A stretch of 64,000 nucleotides of DNA from positions 18,196 through 82,195 of the forward strand of contig JAUYQR010000010.1 in the NCBI GenBank assembly GCA_030697175.1. The letters are read 5' to 3'. The position numbers were made by a program, and so were the translations under genes. The notes below the pieces were generated by a model, which was not told the origin of the DNA, did not search any database, and saw only the letters and a program-made list of their open reading frames with translations. The stretch is from Paracoccaceae bacterium. GTDB taxonomy: Bacteria; Pseudomonadota; Alphaproteobacteria; Rhodobacterales; Rhodobacteraceae. Every line of letters starts with the position of its first letter. The stretch's first letter is position 1. Below, piece after piece: positions 8,991-19,122 of this stretch.

Positions 8991-10313
8991 TCATTGCTGG
9001 CCCATCAACTGACGATGGATCGCTTCGGCGGCATCGCGGCCTTCGGCAACGGCGGTGACGGTCAGATCCTCGCCGCCCGCCGCGCAATCGCCGCCAACCC
9101 AGACGCGCGCGGCCGGACCGGCGATCTTGCCACCTGCCACGGGAAGGCCGTCTGGCGCGCCATCAAGGGTCTGGCCGATGGCCTTGAACACCTGATCGGC
9201 CTTGAGCGTGAAGGTTTCCGAGGAAAGCGTCAGGCCGTTCGGGCCGTCTTCGGTATAGGCGAACTCCACCGCTTCGGCCCGGCCGTTGCCAAGGACGCGG
9301 ACCGGGGCAGCGTTGTGGATGATGCGGACGCCGGCCTTGACGGCGTGGTCCTGTTCGTAGCCTGACGCGCTCATCTTCTCGGCGCCGCGGCGGTAGACGA
9401 TGGTGACGTTCTCCGCCCCGAGGAGCTTTGATTGCACGGCGGCGTCCACGGCGGTCATGCCGCCGCCAATCACCACCACGTCGCGACCGACGGGCAGCGT
9501 GGCGAGGTCGCCCGACTGGCGCAGTTCGGCGATGAAATCGACGGCGTTGCGCACGCCGGCCAGTTCTTCACCGGCGGCGCGGAGGGCGTTGACGCCGGCA
9601 AGGCCGATGCCAAGGAACACCGCGTCGTAGTCTGCGGTCAGTTGGGCAAGGGTCACGTCGCGGCCAAGTTCAACCCCGGTGCGGATTTCGATGCCGCCGA
9701 TCTTCAACAGCCACTCGACCTCGGCCTGGGCAAAGCCGTTCGTCGCCTTGTAGGAGGCGATGCCGTATTCGTTGAGCCCGCCCGCCTTGGCGCGGCGTTC
9801 CAGCACGACGACATCGTGGCCGTGCATCGCCAGACGGTGCGCGCAGGCAAGGCCCGCAGGCCCTGCGCCCACGACCGCGACGCGCAGGCCCGTGGGCACG
9901 GCGCGCTTGAACGGGTGGACGCCCTTTTGCATTACCACGTCCGTGGCGTAGCGTTGCAGCAGGCCGATCTCGACCGGCTTGCCTTCGGCAGCTTCACGGA
10001 CACAGGCCTCTTCGCACAGGGTTTCGGTGGGGCAGACGCGGGCGCACATGCCGCCGAGGATGTTCTGATCCCAGATCGTCTTTGCGGCGGCCTCGGGCGT
10101 GCCGGTCGCGATCTGGCGGATGAAGAGGGGGATGTCGATCGAGGTCGGGCAGGCGGTGATGCAGGGCGCATCGTGGCAGAAATAACAGCGATCCGCAGCC
10201 ACCCGCGCCTCATGCGCATCGAAGGGCGGCGTGTGATCGTCGAAGTTTGCCTGATAGGCGGCGGCTGGCAGGCGGCCCGGAACGATGCCGGGCGTCAGCG
10301 GGCTGTTCGTCAT
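8991..10313 (-). CDS. preT: NAD-dependent dihydropyrimidine dehydrogenase subunit PreT
   Basis: Electron-transfer subunit of about 440 residues, related to the small subunit of glutamate synthase. N-terminal cysteine motifs RCYFCHDAPCITACP and GGMCARVCPTETLCEEAC hold FeS clusters. They are followed by an FAD dinucleotide fold (VAVVGAGPAGLACA) and an NAD(P) fold (DVVVIGGGMTAVDAA). It passes NADH electrons to PreA. The start is set at 10313 because GGGGAGGT lies upstream of that ATG; an earlier in-frame ATG at 10358 lacks such a site. A 15-bp palindrome sits directly upstream. Confidence 0.93.
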   Translation of the reverse strand: MTNSPLTPGIVPGRLPAAAYQANFDDHTPPFDAHEARVAADRCYFCHDAPCITACPTSIDIPLFIRQIATGTPEAAAKTIWDQNILGGMCARVCPTETLCEEACVREAAEGKPVEIGLLQRYATDVVMQKGVHPFKRAVPTGLRVAVVGAGPAGLACAHRLAMHGHDVVVLERRAKAGGLNEYGIASYKATNGFAQAEVEWLLKIGGIEIRTGVELGRDVTLAQLTADYDAVFLGIGLAGVNALRAAGEELAGVRNAVDFIAELRQSGDLATLPVGRDVVVIGGGMTAVDAAVQSKLLGAENVTIVYRRGAEKMSASGYEQDHAVKAGVRIIHNAAPVRVLGNGRAEAVEFAYTEDGPNGLTLSSETFTLKADQVFKAIGQTLDGAPDGLPVAGGKIAGPAARVWVGGDCAAGGEDLTVTAVAEGRDAAEAIHRQLMGQQ

Positions 10314-10334
10314 CGGTCGCGTGACCTCCCCTTG

Positions 10335-10349
10335 TTTCCCTGAGGGAAA
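10335..10349. promoter_or_regulatory. Candidate operator: palindrome upstream of preT
   Basis: Perfect inverted repeat TTTCCCT-G-AGGGAAA, ending just before the ribosome-binding region of preT, in the 240-bp divergent gap with accB. Its position fits a repressor site for preT. No regulator gene for it is adjacent, so the function is inferred from symmetry and position only. Confidence 0.4.
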
Positions 10350-10553
10350 GGCTGGCACAGGTTGTTTTTTTTATCAAACGGTAAATTTTTGACGGAAGGG
10401 TTTTTTGTGCGGCAGGTCCGGTTGGCAGGAAGACTGCACAAAACAGCGGCACCAAGATCGCCGCTTTTCAGCCATGACGGCCTCGCGTATAAGCGCCAGA
10501 CGCAACGCCGCGCGCAACGCGCGGCCAAGAAACGTCAAATGGCAGAGGACGGC

Positions 10554-11039
10554 ATGAGCAAACAGAACCCGGACGCAGACGTCGCCTTCATCTCGGCGCT
10601 CGCCGAACTTCTGAACAAGAACGATCTGACCGAGCTTTCGGTGAAGCGCGAATACGGCGAGGATGACAGCCTTGACGTGCGTGTGGTCAAGCAATCGAAC
10701 ATCGTTTCGGTGACGACAGCCGCCCCTGCCCCGGCGCAGCATTACACCCCTGCCCCCGCCGCCGCGGCGGTCGCCCCTGCGGCACCGGAAGATCCCGCGC
10801 AGCATCCGGGTGCCGTCACCTCGCCGATGGTCGGCACGGTGTATCTGTCGGCCGAACCGGGGGCGACGCCGTTTGTCGCCATCGGCCAGGCGGTGACCGA
10901 AGGCCAGACCGTGCTGATCATCGAAGCGATGAAAACCATGAACCACATCCCCGCGCCGCGTGCCGGCACGGTCAAGCGCATCGTCGTCGAGGATGGATCG
11001 CCCGTCGAATACGGCGCGCCCCTGATGATCATCGAGTAG
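10554..11039 (+). CDS. accB: Acetyl-CoA carboxylase biotin carboxyl carrier protein
   Basis: Biotinylated carrier subunit of acetyl-CoA carboxylase in fatty acid synthesis (161 residues). An N-terminal helical region is followed by an Ala/Pro-rich linker (residues about 55-85) and the biotinyl domain, with the biotin-accepting lysine in EAMKTMNHI and the thumb-like SAEPGATPF. The start at 10554 has AGAGGA six bases before it. An ATG 15 bases upstream is possible but less well placed. accC follows after four bases. Confidence 0.95.
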   Translation: MSKQNPDADVAFISALAELLNKNDLTELSVKREYGEDDSLDVRVVKQSNIVSVTTAAPAPAQHYTPAPAAAAVAPAAPEDPAQHPGAVTSPMVGTVYLSAEPGATPFVAIGQAVTEGQTVLIIEAMKTMNHIPAPRAGTVKRIVVEDGSPVEYGAPLMIIE

Positions 11040-11043
11040 CGCC

Positions 11044-12393
<1,350 letters not shown>

Positions 12394-12395
12394 GC

Positions 12396-12418
12396 GAAGG
12401 GGCGGCACCCGCCCCTTC
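12396..12418 (+). other. RNA hairpin between accC and aat
   Basis: Perfect 10-bp stem GAAGGGGCGG / CCGCCCCTTC with loop CAC, starting three bases after the accC stop and ending nine bases before the aat start. It has no T-tract, so it is more likely an attenuating or mRNA-stabilising element than a full terminator. Confidence 0.6.
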
Positions 12419-12427
12419 CCCGCGCTG

Positions 12428-13108
12428 ATGCAGATCGGCCCGCACCCTGATCTGACGCCTGAAACGCTGCTGCGCGGGTATGCCTTGGGGATTTTCCCGA
12501 TGGCTGAAAGCCGTGACGATACCGAAGTGCATTGGGTCGATCCGCGCCACCGGGGCATCCTGCCGCTGGACGGGTTTCACATTTCGCGCAGTCTGGCCCG
12601 CCATATCCGGCGCGCCGGAGTGACCGTGACGGCGGACCGCGCCTTTGACGCGGTGGTGACGGCCTGCGCCGACCGCGAGGAGACGTGGATCAGCCGCCAG
12701 ATCCAGACGCTCTACCGTGCGCTGCATGCGGCGGGGTTTGCGCATAGCCTGGAGGTTTGGGAGGGAGAAGCGCTGGTGGGCGGGGTTTACGGGGTTAAGC
12801 TCGGGTCGGCGTTCTTTGGCGAAAGCATGTTCTCGCGCCGGACCGATGCGTCGAAGCTGGCGCTGGCCTGGCTGGTGGACAGGCTGCGGGCGGGTGGCTT
12901 CACGCTGTTCGATACGCAGTTCCTGACGCCGCATCTGGCCAGCCTTGGCGGCGTGGAAGTGACACGCGGAGCGTATCACCGGATGTTGCAGGACGCGCTG
13001 GGGCGGAGTGCGACGTTCGACCCGCCGGGCTATTCGCCCTCGCCCTCGGGCGTGGTGGCGGGCTCTGCGCCTGCGGGCAGCACGCAGCGCAGCACCCAGA
13101 CATCGTAA
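12428..13108 (+). CDS. aat: Leucyl/phenylalanyl-tRNA--protein transferase
   Basis: Adds Leu or Phe to proteins with N-terminal Arg or Lys, marking them for ClpAP (N-degron pathway); 226 residues. Family motifs are LLRGYALGIFPMAES, WVDPRHRGILPLDGFHISRSL, WISRQIQTLYRALH, the catalytic region FGESMFSRRTDASKLAL and LFDTQFLTPHL. The start ATG follows the accC-aat hairpin; no strong ribosome site is visible. The last 79 bases overlap, tail to tail, the 3' end of the DUF2155 gene on the other strand. Confidence 0.94.
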   Translation: MQIGPHPDLTPETLLRGYALGIFPMAESRDDTEVHWVDPRHRGILPLDGFHISRSLARHIRRAGVTVTADRAFDAVVTACADREETWISRQIQTLYRALHAAGFAHSLEVWEGEALVGGVYGVKLGSAFFGESMFSRRTDASKLALAWLVDRLRAGGFTLFDTQFLTPHLASLGGVEVTRGAYHRMLQDALGRSATFDPPGYSPSPSGVVAGSAPAGSTQRSTQTS

Positions 13109-13422
13109 CGCGGGTGGTCGAGCGCGGAAAGCGCCGGGCTGGAGGCAAGCATCCAGCCGGAAAACACCGTCTTTTGCAGCCCGCCGTCGACCATCGTCAG
13201 ATGCGCCTCGGCGTCGGAGGCGGGGTTGTCGGTGGGGTAGCGGCAACTGTCGAGTTGCACCACGAGGCGGCCGATCTTGGCGGATTGGCCGCGACTGAGT
13301 TCAACGTCGCCGGTTTCGCTGGTCAGCTTGTCGAGCCAGCGCAGGGTGCCGCCTTCGGCCTCGGTGTAGGTCTGCGCGGTGGCCGGTGTGGCCAGCAGGG
13401 CGACGAGGACCAGCGCCTTCAT
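13030..13422 (-). CDS. Secreted DUF2155 family protein
   Basis: Small exported protein (130 residues) with a signal peptide (MKALVLVALLATPATAQ) and the DUF2155 core, including LRWLDKLTSE, VQLDSCRYPTDNP and VFSGWMLASSPALSALDHPRYDVWVL. The family is common in alphaproteobacteria and has no assigned activity. Its start overlaps the mlaD stop (ATGA). Its neighbours (mlaD and an NDUFA12 homologue) are the usual alphaproteobacterial arrangement. The C-terminal coding region overlaps aat on the opposite strand. Confidence 0.85.
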   Translation of the reverse strand: MKALVLVALLATPATAQTYTEAEGGTLRWLDKLTSETGDVELSRGQSAKIGRLVVQLDSCRYPTDNPASDAEAHLTMVDGGLQKTVFSGWMLASSPALSALDHPRYDVWVLRCVLPAGAEPATTPEGEGE

Positions 13423-13883
13423 GGGTTGGCCGTTTCGTCCGCGCTGTCGCCGCCGACGAACTTCATCAGAAGGGTGATCAGGCTGACCGCGCCTTGGGTA
13501 TCTTCGATCTCGGCCCCCGGTTCGAGGTTTTCCAGCGCGCCGCCGGGAATGATCTCGACGAAGTTGCCGCCCAGAAGCCCTTCGGACGAAATCAGAATCG
13601 CGGAGTCTGTCGGAAGCTGGATGGTATCCTGCAATTCGATCCTGGCGTCGGCGAAGAAGGTTTGCGGGTTCAGCGTCAGGTCGGTGATGCTGCCAACCTT
13701 GACACCGGCAAGCCGCACATCCGACCCGACGGTGATGCCTTCGACCGAGCGGAAGCTGGCGGTCAACGGGTAGGTTCCGGCCTCGCGGGCGAAGCCTGCA
13801 CCGTTTGCAGCGTAGAGGAAGAACCCCGCCGCCACCACCATCACGGCCGCGCCGGCCGCGATCTCTGCGCGTTCGTAAGCCAT
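13419..13883 (-). CDS. mlaD: MlaD-type MCE-domain phospholipid transport protein
   Basis: Periplasmic substrate-binding part of the Mla system, which keeps the outer membrane lipid-asymmetric (154 residues). It has one N-terminal membrane anchor (AGAAVMVVAAGFFLYAAN) and an MCE domain (TASFRSVEGITVGSDVRLAGVKVG, then LISSEGLLGGNFVEIIPGG). The start at 13883 overlaps the upstream NDUFA12 gene stop (TGATG). The other mla genes are not adjacent here, which is normal for this group. Confidence 0.9.
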   Translation of the reverse strand: MAYERAEIAAGAAVMVVAAGFFLYAANGAGFAREAGTYPLTASFRSVEGITVGSDVRLAGVKVGSITDLTLNPQTFFADARIELQDTIQLPTDSAILISSEGLLGGNFVEIIPGGALENLEPGAEIEDTQGAVSLITLLMKFVGGDSADETANP

Positions 13884-14257
13884 CACTCGGGCTGCCACGC
13901 CTCGTAGTCGCGCCGGGCGACCGGGTCAGCCTTGCGGATCGAGCCGGGCGGCACATAGGCGGTATCGGTGCCGGTCATGTTCGCCTCGTGGGTCTTTTCC
14001 CAAGGCTTGTGCTTGAGCGGCGCGACGGTCGGCGGCTGGTCGAAGGTGTGGTGCAGCCAGCCGTGCCAATCGGGCGTCACGCGCGAGGCTTCCATCTCGC
14101 CGTTGAAGATGACCCAGCGGCGCTTGCGATCGCGGGTTTCGTAGAAGATGTTTCCCGCCGCATCTTCGCCCACCTTCACGCCGTTGCGGGCGGTGAAGAT
14201 CTGGGTGCCCAGCGTCTGGCTGTTCCACCAGGTCAGAAGACGTTTCAGGAAATACAT
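13883..14257 (-). CDS. NADH:ubiquinone oxidoreductase NDUFA12-family subunit
   Basis: Small accessory protein of respiratory complex I (124 residues), homologous to mitochondrial 17.2-kDa NDUFA12/B17.2. Motifs are [56 protein letters not shown] and the C-terminal YEAWQP. It is the first gene of a unit with mlaD and DUF2155. The ATG at 14257 was chosen because the family begins near [10 protein letters not shown]; a longer frame upstream has no similarity. Confidence 0.92.
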   Translation of the reverse strand: MYFLKRLLTWWNSQTLGTQIFTARNGVKVGEDAAGNIFYETRDRKRRWVIFNGEMEASRVTPDWHGWLHHTFDQPPTVAPLKHKPWEKTHEANMTGTDTAYVPPGSIRKADPVARRDYEAWQPE

Positions 14258-14340
14258 GCGCAAGCCTCCGTGATTGCTTTCATATGACCGAAACCGCCCG
14301 CAAGGTCTAGGGTCAAGCCGGGCCTGTGGCGGGTTGGCGC

Positions 14341-14370
14341 AAAGGAAAAGGCGGGCAAGCTGCCCGCCTT
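14341..14370 (-). terminator. Rho-independent terminator of clpX
   Basis: Perfect inverted repeat AAGGCGGGCA - GCT - TGCCCGCCTT (14348-14370), followed on the minus strand by TTCCTTT. It lies 24 bases after the clpX stop and before the NDUFA12 gene, so it separates two same-strand units. Confidence 0.8.
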
Positions 14371-14394
14371 GATCCACCACGCAGGAATGGCCGG

Positions 14395-15657
14395 TCAGGC
14401 CTTCACGGCGTCTTTCTTTTTCGTCTCGGTGTAGACCAGCATCGGCTTGGCGCCGTTGTTCACCGCCTCCTCCTTGACGACCACCTCTTCGACCGAGTCC
14501 ATGCCGGGAAGTTCGAACATGGTGTCGAGCAGGATATCCTCCATGATCGAGCGCAGGCCGCGTGCGCCGGTCTTGCGCTTGATCGCGCGCTTGGCAATGG
14601 CCGTCAGCGCGTCGGGGGTGAAGGTCAGCTTGGTGCCTTCGATTTCGAACAGACGCTGGTATTGCTTGACCAGCGCGTTCTTCGGTTCGGTCAGGATCGT
14701 CACCAGCGCAGGTTCGTCCAGATCGGTCAGGGTGGCGATCACCGGCAGACGGCCGACGAATTCCGGGATCAGGCCGAACTTGAGCAGATCCTCAGGTTCC
14801 AGCTCCTTGAACAGCTCGCCCACACCGCGTTCTTCCGGGCCCTTCACATCGGCGCCAAAGCCGATGCCCGACCCCTTGTTGCGCTGCGCGATGATCTTTT
14901 CCAGACCGGCGAAGGCGCCGCCGCAGATGAACAGGATGTTCGTCGTGTCCACCTGCAGGAATTCCTGCTGCGGGTGCTTGCGGCCGCCTTGCGGCGGGAC
15001 GCTGGCGACGGTGCCTTCCATGATCTTCAAAAGCGCCTGCTGCACGCCCTCGCCCGAGACATCCCGGGTGATCGAGGGGTTGTCGGACTTGCGGGTGATC
15101 TTGTCGACCTCGTCGATGTAGACGATGCCACGCTGCGCGCGTTCGACGTTGTATTCGCTGGCTTGAAGCAGTTTCAGGATGATGTTCTCGACATCCTCGC
15201 CGACGTAACCGGCTTCGGTCAGCGTAGTCGCATCGGCCATGGTGAAGGGCACGTCGAGGATGCGGGCCAAGGTCTGCGCCAGCAGGGTCTTGCCGCAGCC
15301 GGTGGGGCCGATCAAGAGGATGTTCGACTTCGACAGTTCGATATCCGACTTGGACGAATGATTGAGCCGCTTGTAGTGGTTGTGCACCGCCACCGACAGC
15401 ACCCGCTTGGCGTGGATCTGGCCGATCACGTAATCGTCCAGCACCTTGCAGATGTCGCGCGGCGTCGGCACCCCGTCCGAGGACTTCAGACCCGAGGTCT
15501 TCGTCTCCTCGCGGATGATGTCCATGCACAGTTCGACACATTCGTCGCAGATAAACACAGTCGGCCCTGCGATCAGCTTACGCACCTCATGCTGGCTTTT
15601 GCCGCAGAAGGAACAGTAGAGCGTATTCTTGCTGTCGCTGCCTGAATTATTCGCCAT
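14395..15657 (-). CDS. clpX: ATP-dependent Clp protease ATP-binding subunit ClpX
   Basis: AAA+ unfoldase that feeds substrates to ClpP (420 residues). The N-terminal zinc domain has four cysteines (CSFCGKS and [10 protein letters not shown]). The AAA+ module has Walker [13 protein letters not shown], Walker [12 protein letters not shown] and the tyrosine pore loop region [10 protein letters not shown]; the ClpP-contacting loop GFGADV follows. The start at 15657 removes an upstream extension with no similarity. clpP lies 148 bp upstream on the same strand, as in most bacteria. Confidence 0.97.
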   Translation of the reverse strand: MANNSGSDSKNTLYCSFCGKSQHEVRKLIAGPTVFICDECVELCMDIIREETKTSGLKSSDGVPTPRDICKVLDDYVIGQIHAKRVLSVAVHNHYKRLNHSSKSDIELSKSNILLIGPTGCGKTLLAQTLARILDVPFTMADATTLTEAGYVGEDVENIILKLLQASEYNVERAQRGIVYIDEVDKITRKSDNPSITRDVSGEGVQQALLKIMEGTVASVPPQGGRKHPQQEFLQVDTTNILFICGGAFAGLEKIIAQRNKGSGIGFGADVKGPEERGVGELFKELEPEDLLKFGLIPEFVGRLPVIATLTDLDEPALVTILTEPKNALVKQYQRLFEIEGTKLTFTPDALTAIAKRAIKRKTGARGLRSIMEDILLDTMFELPGMDSVEEVVVKEEAVNNGAKPMLVYTETKKKDAVKA

Positions 15658-15805
15658 CCGCAGTCCTCTAGCCGCTGTCGCCAAAACTGACCGCGATCGT
15701 GGTCAGCGAGTGTTATGCGGAGCTTAGGCCAAGGCCGAAAGCTCCACAATCGCAAATCGCCCCGCAAGCGTCATGCAGCTGCGGGGCGCCGTGTCACTTG
15801 CCGTG

Positions 15806-16438
15806 TCACTTGGACGTGTCGTCCGCCTTGCCACGGCTTTCGAGGATGCTGTCGATCAACCCCCAGGCCTTGGCATCTTCGGCGGACATGAAGTTGTCAC
15901 GCTCCAGCGCGGCCTCGACCACCTCGTAGGTGTTGCCGGTGTGCTTGACGTAGATCTCGTTCAGCCGGCGCTTCAGTTTTTCCGTCTCGCGGGCGTGGAT
16001 CATGATGTCGGTCGCCTGGCCCTGGTAGCCGCCCGAAGGCTGGTGAACCATGACGCGGCTGTTCGGCAGTGAAAAGCGCATGCCCGGATGCCCGGCCGTC
16101 AGCAGCAAGGAGCCCATCGAAGCCGCCTGCCCGATGACCAGCGTCGAGACCTTCGGCTTAATGTACTGCATCGTGTCGTAGATCGAGAGGCCCGAAGTCA
16201 CCACGCCGCCGGGCGAGTTGATGTACATCGAGATTTCCTTGGACGGGTTTTCCGATTCAAGGAACAGAAGCTGGGCGCAGATCAGGCTGGACATTCCGTC
16301 ATGCACCGGGCCACCGAGGAAGATGATCCGCTCCTTCAGCATCCGGCTGAAGATGTCATAGGCACGTTCGCCCCGGCTGGTCTGTTCGACGACCATGGGG
16401 ACGAGGGTATTCATGTAGTGGTCTACCGGATCGCGCAT
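15806..16438 (-). CDS. clpP: ATP-dependent Clp protease proteolytic subunit ClpP
   Basis: Serine peptidase forming the tetradecameric chamber used by ClpX/ClpA (210 residues, normal length). The catalytic serine is in [11 protein letters not shown] and the histidine in [21 protein letters not shown] is the oxyanion-hole segment. The start is set at the ATG giving [19 protein letters not shown], matching family N-termini. It is divergent from the photolyase-like gene across 146 bp. Confidence 0.96.
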   Translation of the reverse strand: MRDPVDHYMNTLVPMVVEQTSRGERAYDIFSRMLKERIIFLGGPVHDGMSSLICAQLLFLESENPSKEISMYINSPGGVVTSGLSIYDTMQYIKPKVSTLVIGQAASMGSLLLTAGHPGMRFSLPNSRVMVHQPSGGYQGQATDIMIHARETEKLKRRLNEIYVKHTGNTYEVVEAALERDNFMSAEDAKAWGLIDSILESRGKADDTSK

Positions 16439-16584
16439 CTGAGCCCTGCCTCTGTCATTCGTGTCGGAATATCGCCTGAAGTGTTGCCAGAGTCTTAGTG
16501 GCGCGTCGCGGGGGCCGCAAGGGCGGGTCTGCAAAACGGGCCGAGCCGCCTTGCCGCGGCGCGCGGGCGGCTTAAACCCAGTGC

Positions 16585-17772
16585 ATGACAGATCCATTTC
16601 CCCTTCCCACCCGGGCGGCAGGGCTGGCCCGGCTGCACGGCTTTTTGCCGCGCGCGGGGCTGGCCTACGCGGCGAAACGCAACAACGACCTGGCCGGGCA
16701 TCCGCATGTGTCGGGCCTGTCGCCCTGGTTGCGGCACCGGCTGGTGACCGAGGCCGAGGTGATTGCAGCGGTGCAGGCGGCGCATCCGGGCGGTGCGGAC
16801 AGGTTTCTGGCCGAGGTCTGGTGGCGGACCTACTGGAAGGGCTGGCTGGAACTGCGCCCGGCGATCTGGTCGGACTACCGGCAGGGGTTGCAGGCGGCGC
16901 TGGACCGGGTGCAGGTCGAAGCGGGGCTTCGGGCGCGATGGGAGGACGCCTGCGAGGGGCGCACCGGCATCGACGGGTTTGACCACTGGGCGCGCGAACT
17001 GGGGGCGACGGGCTATCTGCACAATCATGCGCGGATGTGGTTCGCCTCGATCTGGATCTTCACGCTGGGGCTGCCGTGGGAGCTGGGCGCGGATTTCTTT
17101 CTGCGGCATTTGATCGACGGCGACCCTGCGTCGAACACGCTGAGCTGGCGGTGGGTCGCGGGGCTGCACACGCCGGGCAAGACCTATCTTGCGACGGCTG
17201 ACAACATCGCGCGCAACACCGAAGGGCGATTTGCACCGCAGGGGCTGGCGACAGTTGCCCTGCCGTTGCGGGGTGCGCCGCACCCTGCCCCACGCCCGGC
17301 ACCGTTGGGTGACACGCCCGACCCGACCGCACCGGCGTTGCTCCTCATCACCGAGGAGGATTTGTCGGCCGAGCCGGTGGTGGCCTGCCCTGTCGCGGGG
17401 CTTGCGGTGCTGAGCCATCCGGCCGGGCGGTCGCCGCTGGCGGTGGCGCCGGGGGTGCTGGCGTTCACCACTGCGGCCCTCGATGACGCGCTGGCGCGGC
17501 TGGCGGCACCGCAGGCACAGCGATTCGGGGCGGCAGAGCTTGCCGCGCTGGTCGATCACGCGGCAGCCTTGGGCGCGCGCCAGATCGTGACGGCCCATGC
17601 CCCGGTCGGGCCGGTGGCGCGGCTGCTGGCCGAGGTGCAAAGGCTGGCCGAGGTGCAAAGGCTGGCCGAACCGCGTGGCCTGTCGCTGGTCAGGGTGCTG
17701 CGCCCGCATGACCGCGATGCATGGCCCCATGCCACCCACGGCTTCTTTCGGTTTCGCAAGGCGGTGATGTGA
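16585..17772 (+). CDS. Photolyase/cryptochrome-related FAD-binding protein with swapped domain order
   Basis: A 395-residue flavoprotein relative of DNA photolyases. Residues about 1-220 match the helical FAD/DNA-binding domain that is normally C-terminal: [48 protein letters not shown] and [10 protein letters not shown]. Residues about 240-395 look like a small alpha/beta domain ([10 protein letters not shown], then [17 protein letters not shown]) ending [17 protein letters not shown], resembling parts of the usual N-terminal photolyase domain. No antenna domain precedes the FAD domain. An exact 18-bp tandem duplication (17628-17663) encodes a repeated AEVQRL near residue 352. Whether it repairs DNA or acts as a photoreceptor cannot be told from sequence. 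Confidence 0.8.
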   Translation: MTDPFPLPTRAAGLARLHGFLPRAGLAYAAKRNNDLAGHPHVSGLSPWLRHRLVTEAEVIAAVQAAHPGGADRFLAEVWWRTYWKGWLELRPAIWSDYRQGLQAALDRVQVEAGLRARWEDACEGRTGIDGFDHWARELGATGYLHNHARMWFASIWIFTLGLPWELGADFFLRHLIDGDPASNTLSWRWVAGLHTPGKTYLATADNIARNTEGRFAPQGLATVALPLRGAPHPAPRPAPLGDTPDPTAPALLLITEEDLSAEPVVACPVAGLAVLSHPAGRSPLAVAPGVLAFTTAALDDALARLAAPQAQRFGAAELAALVDHAAALGARQIVTAHAPVGPVARLLAEVQRLAEVQRLAEPRGLSLVRVLRPHDRDAWPHATHGFFRFRKAVM

Positions 17773-17775
17773 CGG

Positions 17776-18387
17776 TCAGCGCCCGAACACGCGCCGCGCC
17801 AGAATGACGCGGGACACCGTCGTGACGATGCAAAGGCTACCGAACGCCCAGGCCGCCGGGACAAACAGAGCCGGCCACATCGCGATCACCAGAAAGAACG
17901 CGATGGTTTCGGTGCCCTCCAGCAGGCCCGAGGTGAAGTAGAGCGACTTTTCGCCCCGACTGCGGGTTTCCAGACCACGCTTTGCCGCCAGCACCGCATA
18001 GCCCAGAAAGCTGGCACCGTTGGCATAGAAGGTTGCCAGCAGGAACGCCCCGGCCACGCCATTCACCGCCGGATCGCGCAGCACGAATGCCAGTGGCACC
18101 GCGCCGTAGAACACGAAATCGCAAACGATATCGAGAAAGCCGCCAAAATCGGTCTTGCCGCGCGCCCGCGCCACCGCACCGTCCAACCCATCGGCCAGAC
18201 GGCTGGCAAGGATCGGCAGCACCACGATCAGACCCGCCTCTCCCGCGCCGATCAGCGTGGCGGCAACCAGCCCGATGGCCAACCCGGCAAGGGTCACGCC
18301 GTTTGCGTGGGCGCCACGATTGGCCAGCCAGACGCCGCCACGATTGAGTGGCGCGTCGATCAATCCGCGCATGAAACCGTCCAGCAT
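17776..18387 (-). CDS. CDP-alcohol phosphatidyltransferase family protein
   Basis: Integral membrane enzyme (203 residues) that joins a CDP-activated lipid to an alcohol, or is related to such enzymes. The family signature D-x2-DG-x2-AR-x8-G-x3-D-x3-D is visible as DGLDGAVARARGKTDFGGFL followed by DIVCD. Five or six hydrophobic segments are present. The start at 18387 has GGAG six bases upstream; an earlier in-frame ATG at 18423 is less well served. The alcohol acceptor is unknown. It converges with the photolyase-like gene, three bases apart. Confidence 0.87.
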   Translation of the reverse strand: MLDGFMRGLIDAPLNRGGVWLANRGAHANGVTLAGLAIGLVAATLIGAGEAGLIVVLPILASRLADGLDGAVARARGKTDFGGFLDIVCDFVFYGAVPLAFVLRDPAVNGVAGAFLLATFYANGASFLGYAVLAAKRGLETRSRGEKSLYFTSGLLEGTETIAFFLVIAMWPALFVPAAWAFGSLCIVTTVSRVILARRVFGR

Positions 18388-18633
18388 CCATCGCTCCGCA
18401 TCCGACGTCGGCGACAAGACCATGTCGCCCGTGACGAGGCCAGTCACATTGGCGTTGCCCGCTGCGCAAGGATCTGCCGAAACGGGGGGGCGCGGCCAGC
18501 GAAGCCTCGCCCCTCGCTTGCGACGCAACAACCCAACTGTCGCCACACATCACATTTCCCGCCATCTTTTGCCTTAGTCTGGCCCCAGACTCTCGCAACG
18601 CTGCCGGTGTTGCCACCTGTGGGAGAAATCTCG

Positions 18634-19119
18634 ATGTCGTTCCGCCTGTCTTTTGCGGCTGCAATCGCTGCTGCCGTCGTGTCGGTCACCGCTGCGCAAG
18701 CCGCCTGCAACATTCCGGCGAACTCCGGCGCGATGCAGGCCGAACTGATCGACCACCTGAATGCCGAGCGGGCCGCGCGCGGCCTGAAACCGCTGCGCCT
18801 GTCGCCCAGCCTTGACAAGGCGGCGCAGGGGCACGCCTGCGACAATGCCAAGCGCCAGTCGATCAGCCACGTATCATCGGACGGCAGCCAGTTGCAGAAC
18901 CGCCTGCGCCGGGCGGGCTATGCCTACAGGACCGCCGCCGAAAACACCGGGCGCGGCTTTGCCACCGGCAAGCGCGCCGTGGAATGGTGGATGAATTCAC
19001 CGCACCACAAGCACAACATGCTGATCGGCCAGATGCGTGACGTGGGCGTGGGCATTGCGATGAGCGCGGCCCCCGACAGCCGTCTGCATTGGATCATCGT
19101 GATGGGCAAGTCGAAATAG
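18634..19119 (+). CDS. Secreted CAP (SCP/PR1-like) domain protein
   Basis: Exported protein of 161 residues: signal peptide (residues 1-25, ending AAQA), then a CAP domain. Family features are LIDHLNAERAARGLKPLRLS, LDKAAQGHACDNAKRQSISHVSSDG, ENTGRG and WWMNSPHHKHNML, giving the His/Glu cavity residues of the domain. Bacterial members are mostly of unknown activity. GGGAG lies nine bases before the ATG. It converges with the histidine kinase gene, three bases apart. Confidence 0.85.
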   Translation: MSFRLSFAAAIAAAVVSVTAAQAACNIPANSGAMQAELIDHLNAERAARGLKPLRLSPSLDKAAQGHACDNAKRQSISHVSSDGSQLQNRLRRAGYAYRTAAENTGRGFATGKRAVEWWMNSPHHKHNMLIGQMRDVGVGIAMSAAPDSRLHWIIVMGKSK

Positions 19120-19122
19120 GCT

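Noticed and set aside
12396..12418. Full terminator between accC and aat
   Set aside because: The stem is strong but no T-tract follows and aat begins nine bases later, so it is reported only as a hairpin.
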